Source of the DNA: Oscillospiraceae bacterium | GTDB taxonomy: Bacteria; Bacillota; Clostridia; Oscillospirales; CAG-382 | Direction: 5' to 3' | Assembly: GCA_015063785.1 (NCBI GenBank) | Contig: SVTM01000026.1 | Span: 1 to 39,538 of the forward strand | Length of the DNA: 39,538 nucleotides | Shown here: positions 26,078-35,458 of the stretch, piece by piece | How positions within the stretch are numbered: the first letter of the stretch is position 1 | How the letters are laid out: each line of letters starts with the position of its first letter | The notes under the pieces: model-generated | Databases searched by the model: none | What the model saw: only the letters and a program-made list of their open reading frames with translations | Told to the model about the DNA's origin: nothing | Made by a program: the position numbers and the translations under genes

Positions 26078-26836
26078 TTAAAATCTGACGAGAATTGCGG
26101 TGATGTTGTCGCCGCCGCCTGCGGTGTTTGCCTTTTCGATAAGGGTGTTCACGGCCTCTCTGACGCTGTCGCTTTCGACGATGATCTTTTCCATGGAGAT
26201 ATCGTCGACAAAGTTGGATAGACCGTCAGAACAGAGAAGAAAGCTCTTTCTGTCGGGCAGGATCTTAAAGAAATCTGCCGCAACCTCGGCATCTGTTCCG
26301 ACCGCACGCATGATGACGTTTTTGTTGGGATGCACTTTTGCCTCTGCTTCCGAGATCTTGCCCTGATCTACCAGCGCCTGAACGTACGAATGGTCACGCG
26401 TGAGCTTGCACATACCGTCTTCGGCAAGAACGTAAAGACGGCTGTCACCGATATTGAGGGCGTAAACAGTGTTTCTGAAAACCATCATACCCACAAGAGT
26501 GGTGCCCATTCCGTGAAGCTCGGAATTGCTTTGTGCCGCGTTGTAAACGGCACTGTTGGCGCATTTTGCCGCATACGACAAAAGAAGCTCGCAGGAATCG
26601 ATTGAAAGTTTTTCTTCAGATACGTTTTTCAAACCGGCACAAAGCTCGCTGACAAAAGTTTTGATAGCAAGCGAGCTCGCAAAACTTCCGCCGCTTGCTC
26701 CACCCATGCCGTCGCAGACCACGGCAAGAAAAACCTGTTCGTCGATACCGCAATCGAGGTAATCGGCAAAAAAGTTGTCCTGGTTGGTATCTCTGACAGA
26801 GCCTATGTCGGTTTTTCCGAAAAATTGAATTGGCAT
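26078..26836 (-). CDS. prpC: PP2C-type Ser/Thr phosphatase (PrpC/Stp1)
   Basis: A 252-residue metal-dependent phosphatase that reverses PrkC phosphorylation. PP2C motifs are intact: GSVRDTNQDNF, VVCDGMGGASGG, GDSRLYVL, LLCSDGLSNFVDD and GGGDNITAILV. The ribosome site before ATG 26836 is poor (AGGT). A 97-nt AT-rich gap separates it from rlmN, and a TATAAT-like box on the minus strand in that gap lacks a convincing -35, so an internal promoter is possible but not shown. Confidence 0.95.
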   Translation of the reverse strand: MPIQFFGKTDIGSVRDTNQDNFFADYLDCGIDEQVFLAVVCDGMGGASGGSFASSLAIKTFVSELCAGLKNVSEEKLSIDSCELLLSYAAKCANSAVYNAAQSNSELHGMGTTLVGMMVFRNTVYALNIGDSRLYVLAEDGMCKLTRDHSYVQALVDQGKISEAEAKVHPNKNVIMRAVGTDAEVAADFFKILPDRKSFLLCSDGLSNFVDDISMEKIIVESDSVREAVNTLIEKANTAGGGDNITAILVRF

Positions 26837-26933
26837 TGCTTTTGTACCTGTGTCCTTCGGACTGTCCTTTCCGAAAAATGTTTTTGGTAATTATATGTTG
26901 TAAGACGTATTTTAAGTTTGAAAGTTTCGTGTT

Positions 26934-27998
26934 TTATGTGTTTTTTGCTTCTATTTTTGAGGCTCTCAGCTGGCCGCACGAAGCATCGATGTCGGATCCC
27001 AGCCTTCTTCTGACGGTGGCGGGAAAACCGTGTTTTTCTAAGATCGAAACAAAGTTTGCAATGGCCTCTTTGCCGCTTTTTCTGTAATCCCTGCCCGAAA
27101 CGGTGTTGAGGGGAATAAGATTTACGTGGCAAAGCATTCCCGAAAGCAGCTTTGCCAGGCGCATGGCGTCCTCGCGAGAGTCGTTTTCGCCTTCGATCAT
27201 GGTGTATTCAAAAGAAATGCGCTTTCCGCCGCCCTCGAGATATTTGCGGCAGGCACCAAGAAGTTCGTCGATGCTGTATTTTTTTGCAATCGGCATAAGG
27301 TTTTCGCGCTCTTTCTGATTTGTGGCATGAAGCGAGATCGAAAGGGTTATGGGGAGCTTTTTTTCCGAAAGCTCAAGAATTTTCGGCACTATTCCGCAGG
27401 TCGAAAGAGAAATGTGGCGGTACCCGATGTTTAAGCCTTCCTCGCAATTGACAAGCTCCAAAAATTTCATCACGTTGTCAAAATTGTCAAGCGGCTCTCC
27501 GATTCCCATCATAACGATGTTTGAAACGCGCTCTCCGGTGTCTTTTGATGCGGCGATGACCTGGCCAAGTATTTCGGAGGGAGTGAGATTTCTTGTAAAG
27601 CCTGCGATGGTCGAGGCACAAAATCTGCAACCCATGCGACAACCTGCCTGGGTGGAGATGCAGACGGTGTTGCCGTGCTCGTAGCGCATGAAAACGCTTT
27701 CCACACATTCGCCGTCGAAAAGTTTGAAAAGGTATTTCACCGTGCCGTCGATTTTTGAAACGTATTTCTTTTCAACGGCAGGCAGGGCGATGTAGCAATT
27801 TTCGGAAAGCACGGTTCTTTGCGCCTTTGAAACGTTCGTCATTTCATCAAACGAGTAAACGCCCTTGTTCAGCCACGAAAAAACCTGCTTTGCACGGAAT
27901 TTTTCGAGCTTCACACCGCTTTTTTCCGAAAGTTCTTCGAAAAGTGCTGCGATTTCGGGAATATCAAGACTTGATATGTCGATTTTTTTATTATCCAT
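26934..27998 (-). CDS. rlmN: Dual-specificity 23S rRNA/tRNA adenine-C2 methyltransferase RlmN
   Basis: A 354-residue radical SAM enzyme that methylates C2 of A2503 in 23S rRNA and A37 in some tRNAs. The CX3CX2C iron-sulfur motif is CRMGCRFC. The GIGEPLDNFDNV segment and the C-terminal catalytic Cys in DIDASCGQL are present. It is of normal family length. ATG 27998 lies 5 nt after the rsmB stop with AAAGAG upstream, indicating coupled translation. Confidence 0.97.
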   Translation of the reverse strand: MDNKKIDISSLDIPEIAALFEELSEKSGVKLEKFRAKQVFSWLNKGVYSFDEMTNVSKAQRTVLSENCYIALPAVEKKYVSKIDGTVKYLFKLFDGECVESVFMRYEHGNTVCISTQAGCRMGCRFCASTIAGFTRNLTPSEILGQVIAASKDTGERVSNIVMMGIGEPLDNFDNVMKFLELVNCEEGLNIGYRHISLSTCGIVPKILELSEKKLPITLSISLHATNQKERENLMPIAKKYSIDELLGACRKYLEGGGKRISFEYTMIEGENDSREDAMRLAKLLSGMLCHVNLIPLNTVSGRDYRKSGKEAIANFVSILEKHGFPATVRRRLGSDIDASCGQLRASKIEAKNT

Positions 27999-28003
27999 TA
28001 GCT

Positions 28004-29326
28004 TTACTCTTTGTTTTTGATTATTTTTGCAATGAAAAATCCGTCGGTGGAATATTCCTGCGGGAAAATGGTTGCCATTCCGCGTTTTTCGCCGATGATA
28101 ACATCGTCTGACAACGAAAAGGTGTTGTTTTCTTCAAGAAAAGCGTTTACGATGTCTTCGTTTTCACTCTTGTTGAGGGTGCAGGTGGAGTAGATGAGCA
28201 CGCCTCCGTTTTTCAGATATTTTGATGCCGACGAAAGAATGTCCTTTTGAATGCCCGGCAGGCGTTCTGATTCCGAAACGGGCTTGTAGCGGATGTCGGG
28301 CTTTTTGGCAATAACTCCAAGCCCCGAGCAGGGTACGTCGCAGATAACGGCGTCTGCTTTTCCGATAAGTGTTTCATCATTCGTCCGCGCATCGCGCGAT
28401 GATACAGAAATGTTTGTGATGCCGAGGCGCTGTGCGCCCTTTTCGATGAGCGAAAGCTTGTTGGCGTGCAGATCAAAAGAATATATGTGTGCCTTGTCAC
28501 CAAGGTTTATTGCCGCCGAAAAGCTTTTTCCGCCGGGGCAGGCGCAAACGTCAACGACAATTCCGCCCTCGGGCACGACAGTATTGTTTATAAAAGATGC
28601 CGCAAGCTGGCTTGCCTCGTCCTGAACGAAGAAAAGCCCTTCGTTAAAGCCGTAGATATCTTCCACCGGGAAAGATCCCGAAAGGCGGATTGCCGACGGC
28701 GTGACAGCAGAAGCCGCGGCGATGTTGCCAAGCGAATCGAGCATACGCTCGCGAGTTATCTTAAGAGTGTTTGTGCGCAGGGTGACATAGGGAGATGCCG
28801 ACATGAAATGGGCGGCGATATCAACGGCGCATTTTCTGCCGTAGGAGCGTTCCCATACCTCAAGAATGTCCTGCGGAATGCTTGACATAACCGACACGCC
28901 GAAAAGGCCTTTTTCGGACTGCATTTTTTCAAAAAGCGTTTGTTTTGATCTGGAAGCCGAACGAAGCACGGCGTTTACATAGCCGACAGAGCTTTTTGGG
29001 CAATATCTTTTTGCCAGCTCCACCGATTCGTTGACTGCTGCGGAATCGGGAACTCTGTCCATAAAAAGGATTTGATAAAGTCCCGTGCGCAACAGGCACA
29101 TAACCATGCTGTCGATCTTTTCGGTCTTTATTGAAGAAAGGGCGGCGATGCAGTAGTCAAGGGTGAGCATTTTTTCGATCGTGCCATAAAAAAGCGCTGT
29201 AAAAAAGCTTTTGTCCAAGCCTTCGAAGCTGTATTTTTTTATAACCGACGAAAGCTCAAGGTTTGTATATTTTCCGTTGCCGATGCACGAATTCACCGAC
29301 AAAAGGGCTGCTTGTCTTGGAGTCAA
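28004..29326 (-). CDS. rsmB: 16S rRNA (cytosine-967-C5) methyltransferase RsmB
   Basis: A 440-residue enzyme with an N-terminal NusB-like RNA-binding domain (about 1-130) and a C-terminal SAM methyltransferase domain. The SAM motif is VDVCACPGGKS. The two catalytic cysteines lie in CDVPCSGLG and YSTCTLNKSEN. TTG 29326 is the start, with AGAGGA seven or so nt upstream; no better ATG is available. It has the usual position between fmt and rlmN. Confidence 0.96.
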   Translation of the reverse strand: MTPRQAALLSVNSCIGNGKYTNLELSSVIKKYSFEGLDKSFFTALFYGTIEKMLTLDYCIAALSSIKTEKIDSMVMCLLRTGLYQILFMDRVPDSAAVNESVELAKRYCPKSSVGYVNAVLRSASRSKQTLFEKMQSEKGLFGVSVMSSIPQDILEVWERSYGRKCAVDIAAHFMSASPYVTLRTNTLKITRERMLDSLGNIAAASAVTPSAIRLSGSFPVEDIYGFNEGLFFVQDEASQLAASFINNTVVPEGGIVVDVCACPGGKSFSAAINLGDKAHIYSFDLHANKLSLIEKGAQRLGITNISVSSRDARTNDETLIGKADAVICDVPCSGLGVIAKKPDIRYKPVSESERLPGIQKDILSSASKYLKNGGVLIYSTCTLNKSENEDIVNAFLEENNTFSLSDDVIIGEKRGMATIFPQEYSTDGFFIAKIIKNKE

Positions 29327-29343
29327 AATCTGTTCCTCTTTTT

Positions 29344-30057
29344 TCAGTCTCTGTTGTTGCGGTTGAGCATGGCGATTATTCTTAAAAGGTTGAGAATCGA
29401 CACCGCAAGGGCGGCAAGATAGGTGAGAGCCGCGGCGGTGAGAGTTTTTTTAGCGGCGGAAAGATCATCATGTCCCATTCTGCCGCTTTCTTTGAGGGCC
29501 GCAAGGGCACGGGAGCTTGCATTGAATTCGCAGGGGAGAGTTACAAGCTGAAAAACAGTTGCCGCCGAGAAGAGGATAACGCCGATAAACGAAAGCTCGG
29601 GAATGGTTGTGAGAATACCGAGTATTATAAGCGGCCACGCGAGATACGAGCCGATGTTGCACACAGGTATTATTGCCGTGCGAATCTTGATAGGACCATA
29701 GCCTACGGCGTGCTGGACGGCGTGGCCTGCTTCGTGTGCCGCAACGCCGACGGCGGCGGCAGAGGTGTTTGCAAAAACTCCGTCCGAAAGCCTTATCACG
29801 TTGGCCTTGGGATCATAATGGTCGGTCAGATTTCCAGAAACACGCTCGACGCGCACGTTTGAAAGCCCGTTTCGGTCGAGTATCATGCGGGCGGCTTCAA
29901 AGCCTGTCATTCCTGCCATGTTTTTTACCTTAGAGTATTTGCTGAAGGTGGTCTGCACGTTGAACTGCGCCCACATGGAAAAAATCATGGCGGCAATCAG
30001 AAGCAGGTAGATATAAGTTTCGTTGAGATTGCTGAAAAAATATTCGATATATTCCAT
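29344..30057 (-). CDS. YugP-family membrane zinc metallopeptidase
   Basis: A 237-residue membrane protein with an N-terminal transmembrane helix (about 9-30). A zinc site HEAGHAVQH (HEXXH) lies in the first half, and two or three hydrophobic segments in the second half. It matches the neutral zinc metallopeptidase YugP/DUF family; the physiological substrate is unknown. ATG 30057 has AAAGGAG upstream; the longer in-frame start at 30087 would overlap fmt and has no site. In B. subtilis yugP is elsewhere; in many clostridia it sits in this fmt-rsmB interval. Confidence 0.9.
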   Translation of the reverse strand: MEYIEYFFSNLNETYIYLLLIAAMIFSMWAQFNVQTTFSKYSKVKNMAGMTGFEAARMILDRNGLSNVRVERVSGNLTDHYDPKANVIRLSDGVFANTSAAAVGVAAHEAGHAVQHAVGYGPIKIRTAIIPVCNIGSYLAWPLIILGILTTIPELSFIGVILFSAATVFQLVTLPCEFNASSRALAALKESGRMGHDDLSAAKKTLTAAALTYLAALAVSILNLLRIIAMLNRNNRD

Positions 30058-30079
30058 ATAAAACTCCTTTCGCAAGGGA

Positions 30080-31018
30080 TCATTCAAAAATACTGTCTGC
30101 AGATATCTTTCTTCCGTTTATCATGTCGGAGATCTTCAGCAGCTTTGAGCCCTCGGGCTTGAGCGCCTGTATCTTAACAGAGCCTTTGCCGCAGGCGACG
30201 ACAACGCCGTCGGCGCCGAGTGACAGAATTTTTCCGGGTGTGTTTTCGCTTTCAAGCTCGTTTATGCTTGAATCAAAAAGCTTTGTGGGAATACCGTCAA
30301 GAATGGCGTGTGCCGAGGGCGACGGCTGCATTCCGCGGATCTTGTTGTGAACCGAAAGTGCGTCAAGCGAAAGATCCACTTTTCTTTCGTCCTTGTCGAT
30401 CTTTGGGGCGTGGGTGGCTTTTTCGTCGTCCTGGGAAATACGGGGAGCAACACCTTTTTCGATGTCGTTTATCGTTTTCACAAGAAGATTTCCGCCAAGT
30501 AAGGCAAGTCTGTCCCAGACCTCGCCCACAGTTTCGTTTTCGCCGATCCGGATTTTTTCGGCGTATATGATATCGCCGGTGTCAAGTCCTTGCGCCATAT
30601 ACATGGTGGTAACGCCGGTCTCGCGCTTGCCGTCAAGAACAGCTCTTTGTATGGGGGCCGCACCGCGATATTCGGGAAGCAGCGATCCGTGTACGTTGAT
30701 ACATCCGTACTTTGGAAAATCAAGAACGTATTTTGGCAGAAGCTTTCCGTATGCCACGACGATGATGATATCGGGGCAAAGCTCGGAAAGAAGCTCTGCG
30801 ATGGCTCCGTCCTTTAAGGTCTGGGGTTGAAAAACGGGAATGTTTTGGGACAAAGCATAGGTCTTTACTTCGGAAAACGCCATTTTCATGCCGCGACCCT
30901 TCATTTTGTCCTCGCCCGTGACAACACCCACAACATTTTCGCCTGCCTCGCAAAGAGCTTTCAGCGAGCATTCGGCAAAATCGGGAGTGCCCATGAAAAG
31001 TATTTTAAGTGCGCTCAT
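30080..31018 (-). CDS. fmt: Methionyl-tRNA formyltransferase
   Basis: A 312-residue enzyme transferring a formyl group from 10-formyl-THF to initiator Met-tRNA. N-terminal Rossmann domain: ILFMGTPDFAE, INVHGSLLPEYRGAAPIQ (the catalytic Asn/His region) and GLDTGDI. The C-terminal OB-like domain binds tRNA. AGGTGAT precedes ATG 31018. It follows def by 18 nt, pairing formylation with deformylation. Confidence 0.97.
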   Translation of the reverse strand: MSALKILFMGTPDFAECSLKALCEAGENVVGVVTGEDKMKGRGMKMAFSEVKTYALSQNIPVFQPQTLKDGAIAELLSELCPDIIIVVAYGKLLPKYVLDFPKYGCINVHGSLLPEYRGAAPIQRAVLDGKRETGVTTMYMAQGLDTGDIIYAEKIRIGENETVGEVWDRLALLGGNLLVKTINDIEKGVAPRISQDDEKATHAPKIDKDERKVDLSLDALSVHNKIRGMQPSPSAHAILDGIPTKLFDSSINELESENTPGKILSLGADGVVVACGKGSVKIQALKPEGSKLLKISDMINGRKISADSIFE

Positions 31019-31036
31019 TTTATCACCTGCAAAAAA

Positions 31037-31522
31037 TCATTCTTCCTCAAGATCCTCGGGATCGAGCATTTCGAGGGCATTGTCGATATAAAGGGTACCA
31101 TCAAGATGGTCGTTTTCGTGGCAAAGGCATCTGCCGTAAAGACCCGTGCCGGTGTAGCGGAAGGTTTTTCCGTTTCTGTCGGTGGCTTCAACCGTCACTG
31201 TCATGGGGCGGCTGGTAACACCGTATTTTCCGGGAACCGAAAGGCAACCTTCAACCTCTTCCTGGTGTCCTTTTGTTTCGACGATCTTGGGGTTGATAAA
31301 TTCGACGATCTCGTGGTTTTCGCCGTCGGTGCAGGTGTCGATGATGAACAGGCGGCGGAGAATTCCCACCTGTGGCGCCGCAAGACCAACTCCATTTGCT
31401 TTGATGAGAGTGTCCTTCATATCGTCGAGCAGGGTGATGATCTTGGGGGTGATCTCAGTTACCTCGCGACATTTTTTGCGAAGTATCTCATCGCCTATTT
31501 CAACTATTTTAAGAATTGCCAT
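31037..31522 (-). CDS. def: Peptide deformylase
   Basis: A 161-residue metalloenzyme that removes the N-formyl group from new proteins. The three signature motifs are present: GVGLAAPQVG, EGCLSVPG and CHENDHLDG (HEXXH metal ligands). The residue before the last His is Cys where Gln is common, a minor variation. AAAGGAAC precedes ATG 31522. It forms a def-fmt pair downstream of priA. Confidence 0.97.
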   Translation of the reverse strand: MAILKIVEIGDEILRKKCREVTEITPKIITLLDDMKDTLIKANGVGLAAPQVGILRRLFIIDTCTDGENHEIVEFINPKIVETKGHQEEVEGCLSVPGKYGVTSRPMTVTVEATDRNGKTFRYTGTGLYGRCLCHENDHLDGTLYIDNALEMLDPEDLEEE

Positions 31523-31546
31523 GGTATCTTGTTCCTTTCAAAAAAA

Positions 31547-34060
31547 TTATAACGATGACGGATTGACATCCGCCGAAAGGTGGATTCTGTCGTCCGCACA
31601 CGAAAACTCGCGGAAAAGCTTTTTGAAAAGCTCCTTGGTCTGCTTGTCATAGCGGCACTTGATGATATATCTTATTCTGTATTTTCCGTTCAATTTATAT
31701 ACCGACGCTTCAAACGGGCCGAAAACGATAAGGCGTGTGCCCTTGTACTCTCCCTTGGCATAAAGGTCAAGCTGTTTTCCAAAGGCGGATGCCGCGTTTT
31801 TTACAGCCTGTTCATCCTCGGACGAGAAAAGAAAGGTCACAATGTCACAGAAGGGGGGAAAAATTGACGCCTTGCGCAGAGCTATTTCGCCGTCAAAAAA
31901 ACTGTCGTAATCCTGCTTTGCGCAAAGTCTGATGGTAGCATTTTCGGGAGAATAGGTCTGAATGACCGCGCGTCCGGGCTTTTCGCCTCTGCCTGCTCTT
32001 CCCAGCACCTGAGTCATCAGCGAAAAGGTTTTTTCGCATGCTCTGTAATCGTTCAGATAAAGGGAGGTGTCGGCAAGGATGACTCCAACGAGGGTGACTT
32101 TTGGAAAATCGTGGCCTTTTGTGACCATTTGTGTGCCGAGTAGAATGTCGGCGTCTCCCTTGCGGAATTTATCAAGAATTTCGTCGTGCGCCAGCTTTCC
32201 CGATGTGGTGTCGGTGTCCATGCGCAGTATGCGAGCATTCGGGTACAGTTTTTCCAGATTTTCTTCAAGGGTTTGGGTTCCCGTGCCCAAAAAAGCAATG
32301 TGGGCACTGCCGCAGGTCGGGCAGATTTTTGGAACGTTTGCCGTGTGGCCACAATAGTGACAAACCATCTCTCCCCCTTTGGAATACCGTCCGCCGCCTC
32401 GCTTGTATTTGTGATAAGTGAGACTTACCGAGCAGTTGGGACAGGTCATAGGGGTGCCGCACGAGCGGCAGGTCATAAAAGCGTGGTATCCGCGCCTGTT
32501 GATGAAAAGAATGGTTTGTTCGCTTTTTTCAAGATTTTCGCGGATGTGGCGGTCGAGCACGCTTCCTATCATGCAGGGGGTTGCGCCTTCGCCTGTGTCG
32601 CCCATGTAGGCAGGCTCGGGCTTCATGTCATGTATGATAACTTCGGGAAGGCGCGCCTTTCCGAAGCGGTTTTTCATGGTTACAAGGGTGTATCGCTCTT
32701 CCTTTGCGCGATAAAAGCTTTCGACCGACGGAGTTGCCGAAGCGAGAAGCATCATGGCGTTTTTCTTCGCACATCTGAAACGGGCGACGTCGCGGGCGTG
32801 GAATTTTGGGGACATATCCGATTTGAAAGAGCTTTCCTGTTCTTCGTCAATGACCACAAGACCAAGGTCGTTGGTCGGGGCAAAGATGGCGGATCTTGTT
32901 CCGATGACTATGCGGGCGTCTCCCTCGTCGATCCTTTTCCATGCATCGAGTTTTTCGCCGACAGAAAGGGCGGAATGTAAAACCGCGATGCGGTCGCCGA
33001 AACGTCCGGCAAAAATGGCGATGTTCTGGCTGGTAAGAGCAATTTCTGGGACGAGATAGATGACCTGTTTTCCGTCGGCAAGAACCTTGTCGATAAGCTT
33101 GAGAATAACGTTTGTTTTGCCGCTTCCCGTAACGCCGTAAAGCAGAGCCGCCTTGGGCTCGCGTGCAAAATAAAGCTCTGACAGAGTTTCAAGAGCGCAA
33201 GTTTGCTCGTCCGAGAGAGCAAAGTCTTCTTTTTTCGGTATTTCGCAGTAGTTGTACGGCGAGCGGTAATCTTTTACTGCCACGTATTCCACGGCATTTT
33301 TCTTTTTCAGCTCGCGTATCACAGATTCTCCGCACGAGCAGAGCACAAGCAGATCTTCCAGCGGATTTATTCCTCCGCATTCCAAAAGAACTCTTAAAAC
33401 CTTCTGCTGCTTCGGGGTGAAAAGGCGGGAGCCTGATTCGAGAATATCTGCGATTTCCTCATCAGACAAAGCAAGGCGGACATAGCGAGATATTTTTGTG
33501 TTTTCGTGAAAAGACGAGTCGGTTACTTTTTCAAGATAGCCAAGGCGCACAAGTTCGGACGTGCATTTTTTTGCACCCGTGCCGAATTTTTCGCAAAGCT
33601 CGCGCATGGTCGCTCTGCCTGTGCCCGAAACGGTGCTCAGAATATCGCAGGCGGCGCTGTTGAGCTTTGAATAGATGTGTTCGTTTAGGGTCACGCCGTT
33701 TTTAAGGGTGTAGTACTCGTCAATCTTGACGGCAATCCCGGTGGGCATAACGGTGCGCACCGCCTCGCCAAAGGTGCAAAAGCAGTTTTCGCGCAGGAAC
33801 ACACAGATGTCAAGCAGGTCTTTTTTCAGATAAAAATTGCTTTCGGGAATGCCCAGCACTGGCTTTGTTTTTTCAAAAGAACTGGTGTCGGATAATGACA
33901 CGATAACGGCGGTCTTTGATATGTTTCCACCACCAAAGGGAACAACGGCAAGCTTGCCCACCAAGGCTTTGTCCTGCAGCCTTTCGGGCAACGAATATTC
34001 ATAGAGCATATCTGTGGCGCTGACGGCGTCAAGAATATAAACTCCGACAAATTTCGACAT
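31547..34060 (-). CDS. priA: Primosomal protein N' (replication restart helicase)
   Basis: An 837-residue 3'-5' superfamily 2 helicase that reloads the replisome at stalled forks. It has an N-terminal DNA-binding region (about 1-300), Walker A YGVTGSGKTNV, a DEEQE box, LLASATPSVE, and a zinc-binding region with eight cysteines (CRSCGTPMTCPNC ... VCHYCGH ... CPTCG). A short Gly/Lys-rich loop interrupts the zinc region. The C-terminal helicase motifs are GTQMVTKGHDFP and QVLGRAGRG. ATG 34060 with AAAAGG is preferred over ATG 34078. A 174-nt gap without a gene precedes it, where coaBC would sit in many relatives; I see nothing coding in it. Confidence 0.97.
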   Translation of the reverse strand: MSKFVGVYILDAVSATDMLYEYSLPERLQDKALVGKLAVVPFGGGNISKTAVIVSLSDTSSFEKTKPVLGIPESNFYLKKDLLDICVFLRENCFCTFGEAVRTVMPTGIAVKIDEYYTLKNGVTLNEHIYSKLNSAACDILSTVSGTGRATMRELCEKFGTGAKKCTSELVRLGYLEKVTDSSFHENTKISRYVRLALSDEEIADILESGSRLFTPKQQKVLRVLLECGGINPLEDLLVLCSCGESVIRELKKKNAVEYVAVKDYRSPYNYCEIPKKEDFALSDEQTCALETLSELYFAREPKAALLYGVTGSGKTNVILKLIDKVLADGKQVIYLVPEIALTSQNIAIFAGRFGDRIAVLHSALSVGEKLDAWKRIDEGDARIVIGTRSAIFAPTNDLGLVVIDEEQESSFKSDMSPKFHARDVARFRCAKKNAMMLLASATPSVESFYRAKEERYTLVTMKNRFGKARLPEVIIHDMKPEPAYMGDTGEGATPCMIGSVLDRHIRENLEKSEQTILFINRRGYHAFMTCRSCGTPMTCPNCSVSLTYHKYKRGGGRYSKGGEMVCHYCGHTANVPKICPTCGSAHIAFLGTGTQTLEENLEKLYPNARILRMDTDTTSGKLAHDEILDKFRKGDADILLGTQMVTKGHDFPKVTLVGVILADTSLYLNDYRACEKTFSLMTQVLGRAGRGEKPGRAVIQTYSPENATIRLCAKQDYDSFFDGEIALRKASIFPPFCDIVTFLFSSEDEQAVKNAASAFGKQLDLYAKGEYKGTRLIVFGPFEASVYKLNGKYRIRYIIKCRYDKQTKELFKKLFREFSCADDRIHLSADVNPSSL

Positions 34061-34234
34061 AGCCTTTTCCCTTTCCATGCGTGAAAAAACCGATTTTTCC
34101 GCATATTTTTTGCGTTTTTTTCAAAAACCGCGCCTTTTCAAAACTTCCCGAAAAAACACACATAAGGCTGCAAGATGATTTTTAAAAAAATCCCCCACAA
34201 CCTTCGTGCGACAAAATTATTTCAAAAAAGAAGC

Positions 34235-34525
34235 TCAGTTAACGCCTTCAATACCGTTAAGACCTGCGTGAAGAGCTCTGTCAAGAGTTTCTTCGTCAAG
34301 CTTGATATCGCCCGAGTGCAGCTTGTTGATGGCGATTTTCACAGATTTGTCCTCAAGAGATTCTTTTTTGGAAACGATGCCGTTATCGCTGACTCTGTCG
34401 AGATCGTCAGCATCCATGGCACCTGTCACGTTGGTGATGTAACGTGCGCTCTTTGCCGCGGCAATAACAAGAATGTAGCGGTTGAATTTTCCGTTTGTGA
34501 GTTCGTCGATAGACGGTTTTACCAT
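34235..34525 (-). CDS. rpoZ: DNA-directed RNA polymerase omega subunit
   Basis: A 96-residue omega subunit that helps assemble beta'. The conserved core is MVKPSIDELTNGKFNRYIL and VIAAAKSARYI, followed by a variable acidic C-terminal half. AAGGAG precedes ATG 34525. It has the canonical position after gmk. Confidence 0.93.
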   Translation of the reverse strand: MVKPSIDELTNGKFNRYILVIAAAKSARYITNVTGAMDADDLDRVSDNGIVSKKESLEDKSVKIAINKLHSGDIKLDEETLDRALHAGLNGIEGVN

Positions 34526-34558
34526 GATATTTCTCTCCTTAAAAAATGGGTTGGTTGA

Positions 34559-35170
34559 TTAAAAATATGTTTTAAGAATGTCGTATTGACTTTTTGGGGT
34601 AAGGGAAGCGGCTCTTACTGCCGAGAAGAAATCTTCAACGGCGCATTGCTGCTTTCCGCGTTCGTTTATGATGATGTAGTCATAAAGGAAGGACGCGGGG
34701 ATCTCGCGGTCGGCAATGGCAAGGCGGCGGTTGATGACCTCTTCCTCCTCGGTTCCGCGCGAATGGAGTCTGTCAGACAGCTCGGCGCGGCTTTCGGGGG
34801 TGACAAAGATAAAGAGTGCGTCTGCAAAACGCTTTTTGATCTGCATTGCTCCCTGAACCTCGATCTCGAGGATCACGTTTTTGCCTTCTGAAAGATTTTT
34901 GTTTACAAAATCGTAGGGTGTGCCGTAATAGTTGTCATTGTATTCGGCGTATTCGATAAATCCGCCGTTTTCAATGCCCTTTTCGAAATCGGCTTTGTCG
35001 ATGAAGAAATAGTGCTTTCCGTGAACCTCGCCGTCGCGGGGCTTTCGGGTGGTGGCAGAGACCGAATATACATAGTCGGGACTTCTTAAAACCTCGGAAA
35101 GGATAGTTCCCTTGCCCGAGCCGGATGGGCCTGAAACCACAATAAGTCTGCCTTTTCTTATATTACTCAT
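34559..35170 (-). CDS. gmk: Guanylate kinase
   Basis: A 203-residue kinase converting GMP to GDP with ATP. The P-loop GPSGSGKGT, the [22 protein letters not shown]-binding segment and [14 protein letters not shown] are intact. ATG 35170 is chosen: GGAGG lies just upstream and the start overlaps the remA stop by 8 nt, giving translational coupling. Longer in-frame starts lie within remA. Confidence 0.97.
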   Translation of the reverse strand: MSNIRKGRLIVVSGPSGSGKGTILSEVLRSPDYVYSVSATTRKPRDGEVHGKHYFFIDKADFEKGIENGGFIEYAEYNDNYYGTPYDFVNKNLSEGKNVILEIEVQGAMQIKKRFADALFIFVTPESRAELSDRLHSRGTEEEEVINRRLAIADREIPASFLYDYIIINERGKQQCAVEDFFSAVRAASLTPKSQYDILKTYF

Positions 35171-35432
35171 CGTCATCCTCCTCACCGTCGTCGGTTTCAT
35201 CGCCTGCAATACGGTTCGAAACGGTTTCGGGCTGGATCGCAGAAAGAATGATGTGTTCGCTGTCGGTGATGATGACCGAACGTGTGCGTCTGCCGCAGGT
35301 CACGTCGATAAGCATTCCCGTGTCGCGAGTATCCTGGATGAGTCTTTTAACCGGTGCAGAGTCCGGGCTGACAAGAGCAACAACTCTGTCTGCGCAGACC
35401 ATGTTTCCGAATCCGATATTGATCAGTTTCAT
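35163..35432 (-). CDS. remA: RemA-family DNA-binding regulator (DUF370)
   Basis: An 89-residue protein. RemA of B. subtilis activates extracellular-matrix and osmoprotection genes by binding repeats as a ring-like oligomer. The hallmark sequence is present ([49 protein letters not shown]). The last 13 or so residues are almost all acidic, more so than in B. subtilis. GGAGTGAT precedes ATG 35432. Confidence 0.94.
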   Translation of the reverse strand: MKLINIGFGNMVCADRVVALVSPDSAPVKRLIQDTRDTGMLIDVTCGRRTRSVIITDSEHIILSAIQPETVSNRIAGDETDDGEEDDDE

Positions 35433-35458
35433 AATGTATCACTCCGTTTTGATCTGGG

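Noticed and set aside
26837..26933. Internal promoter before prpC
   Set aside because: TATAAT is present on the minus strand but nothing like TTGACA lies 16-18 nt upstream; left unannotated.
34061..34234. Degraded coaBC between rpoZ and priA
   Set aside because: Only 174 AT-rich bases with no coding similarity that I can see.
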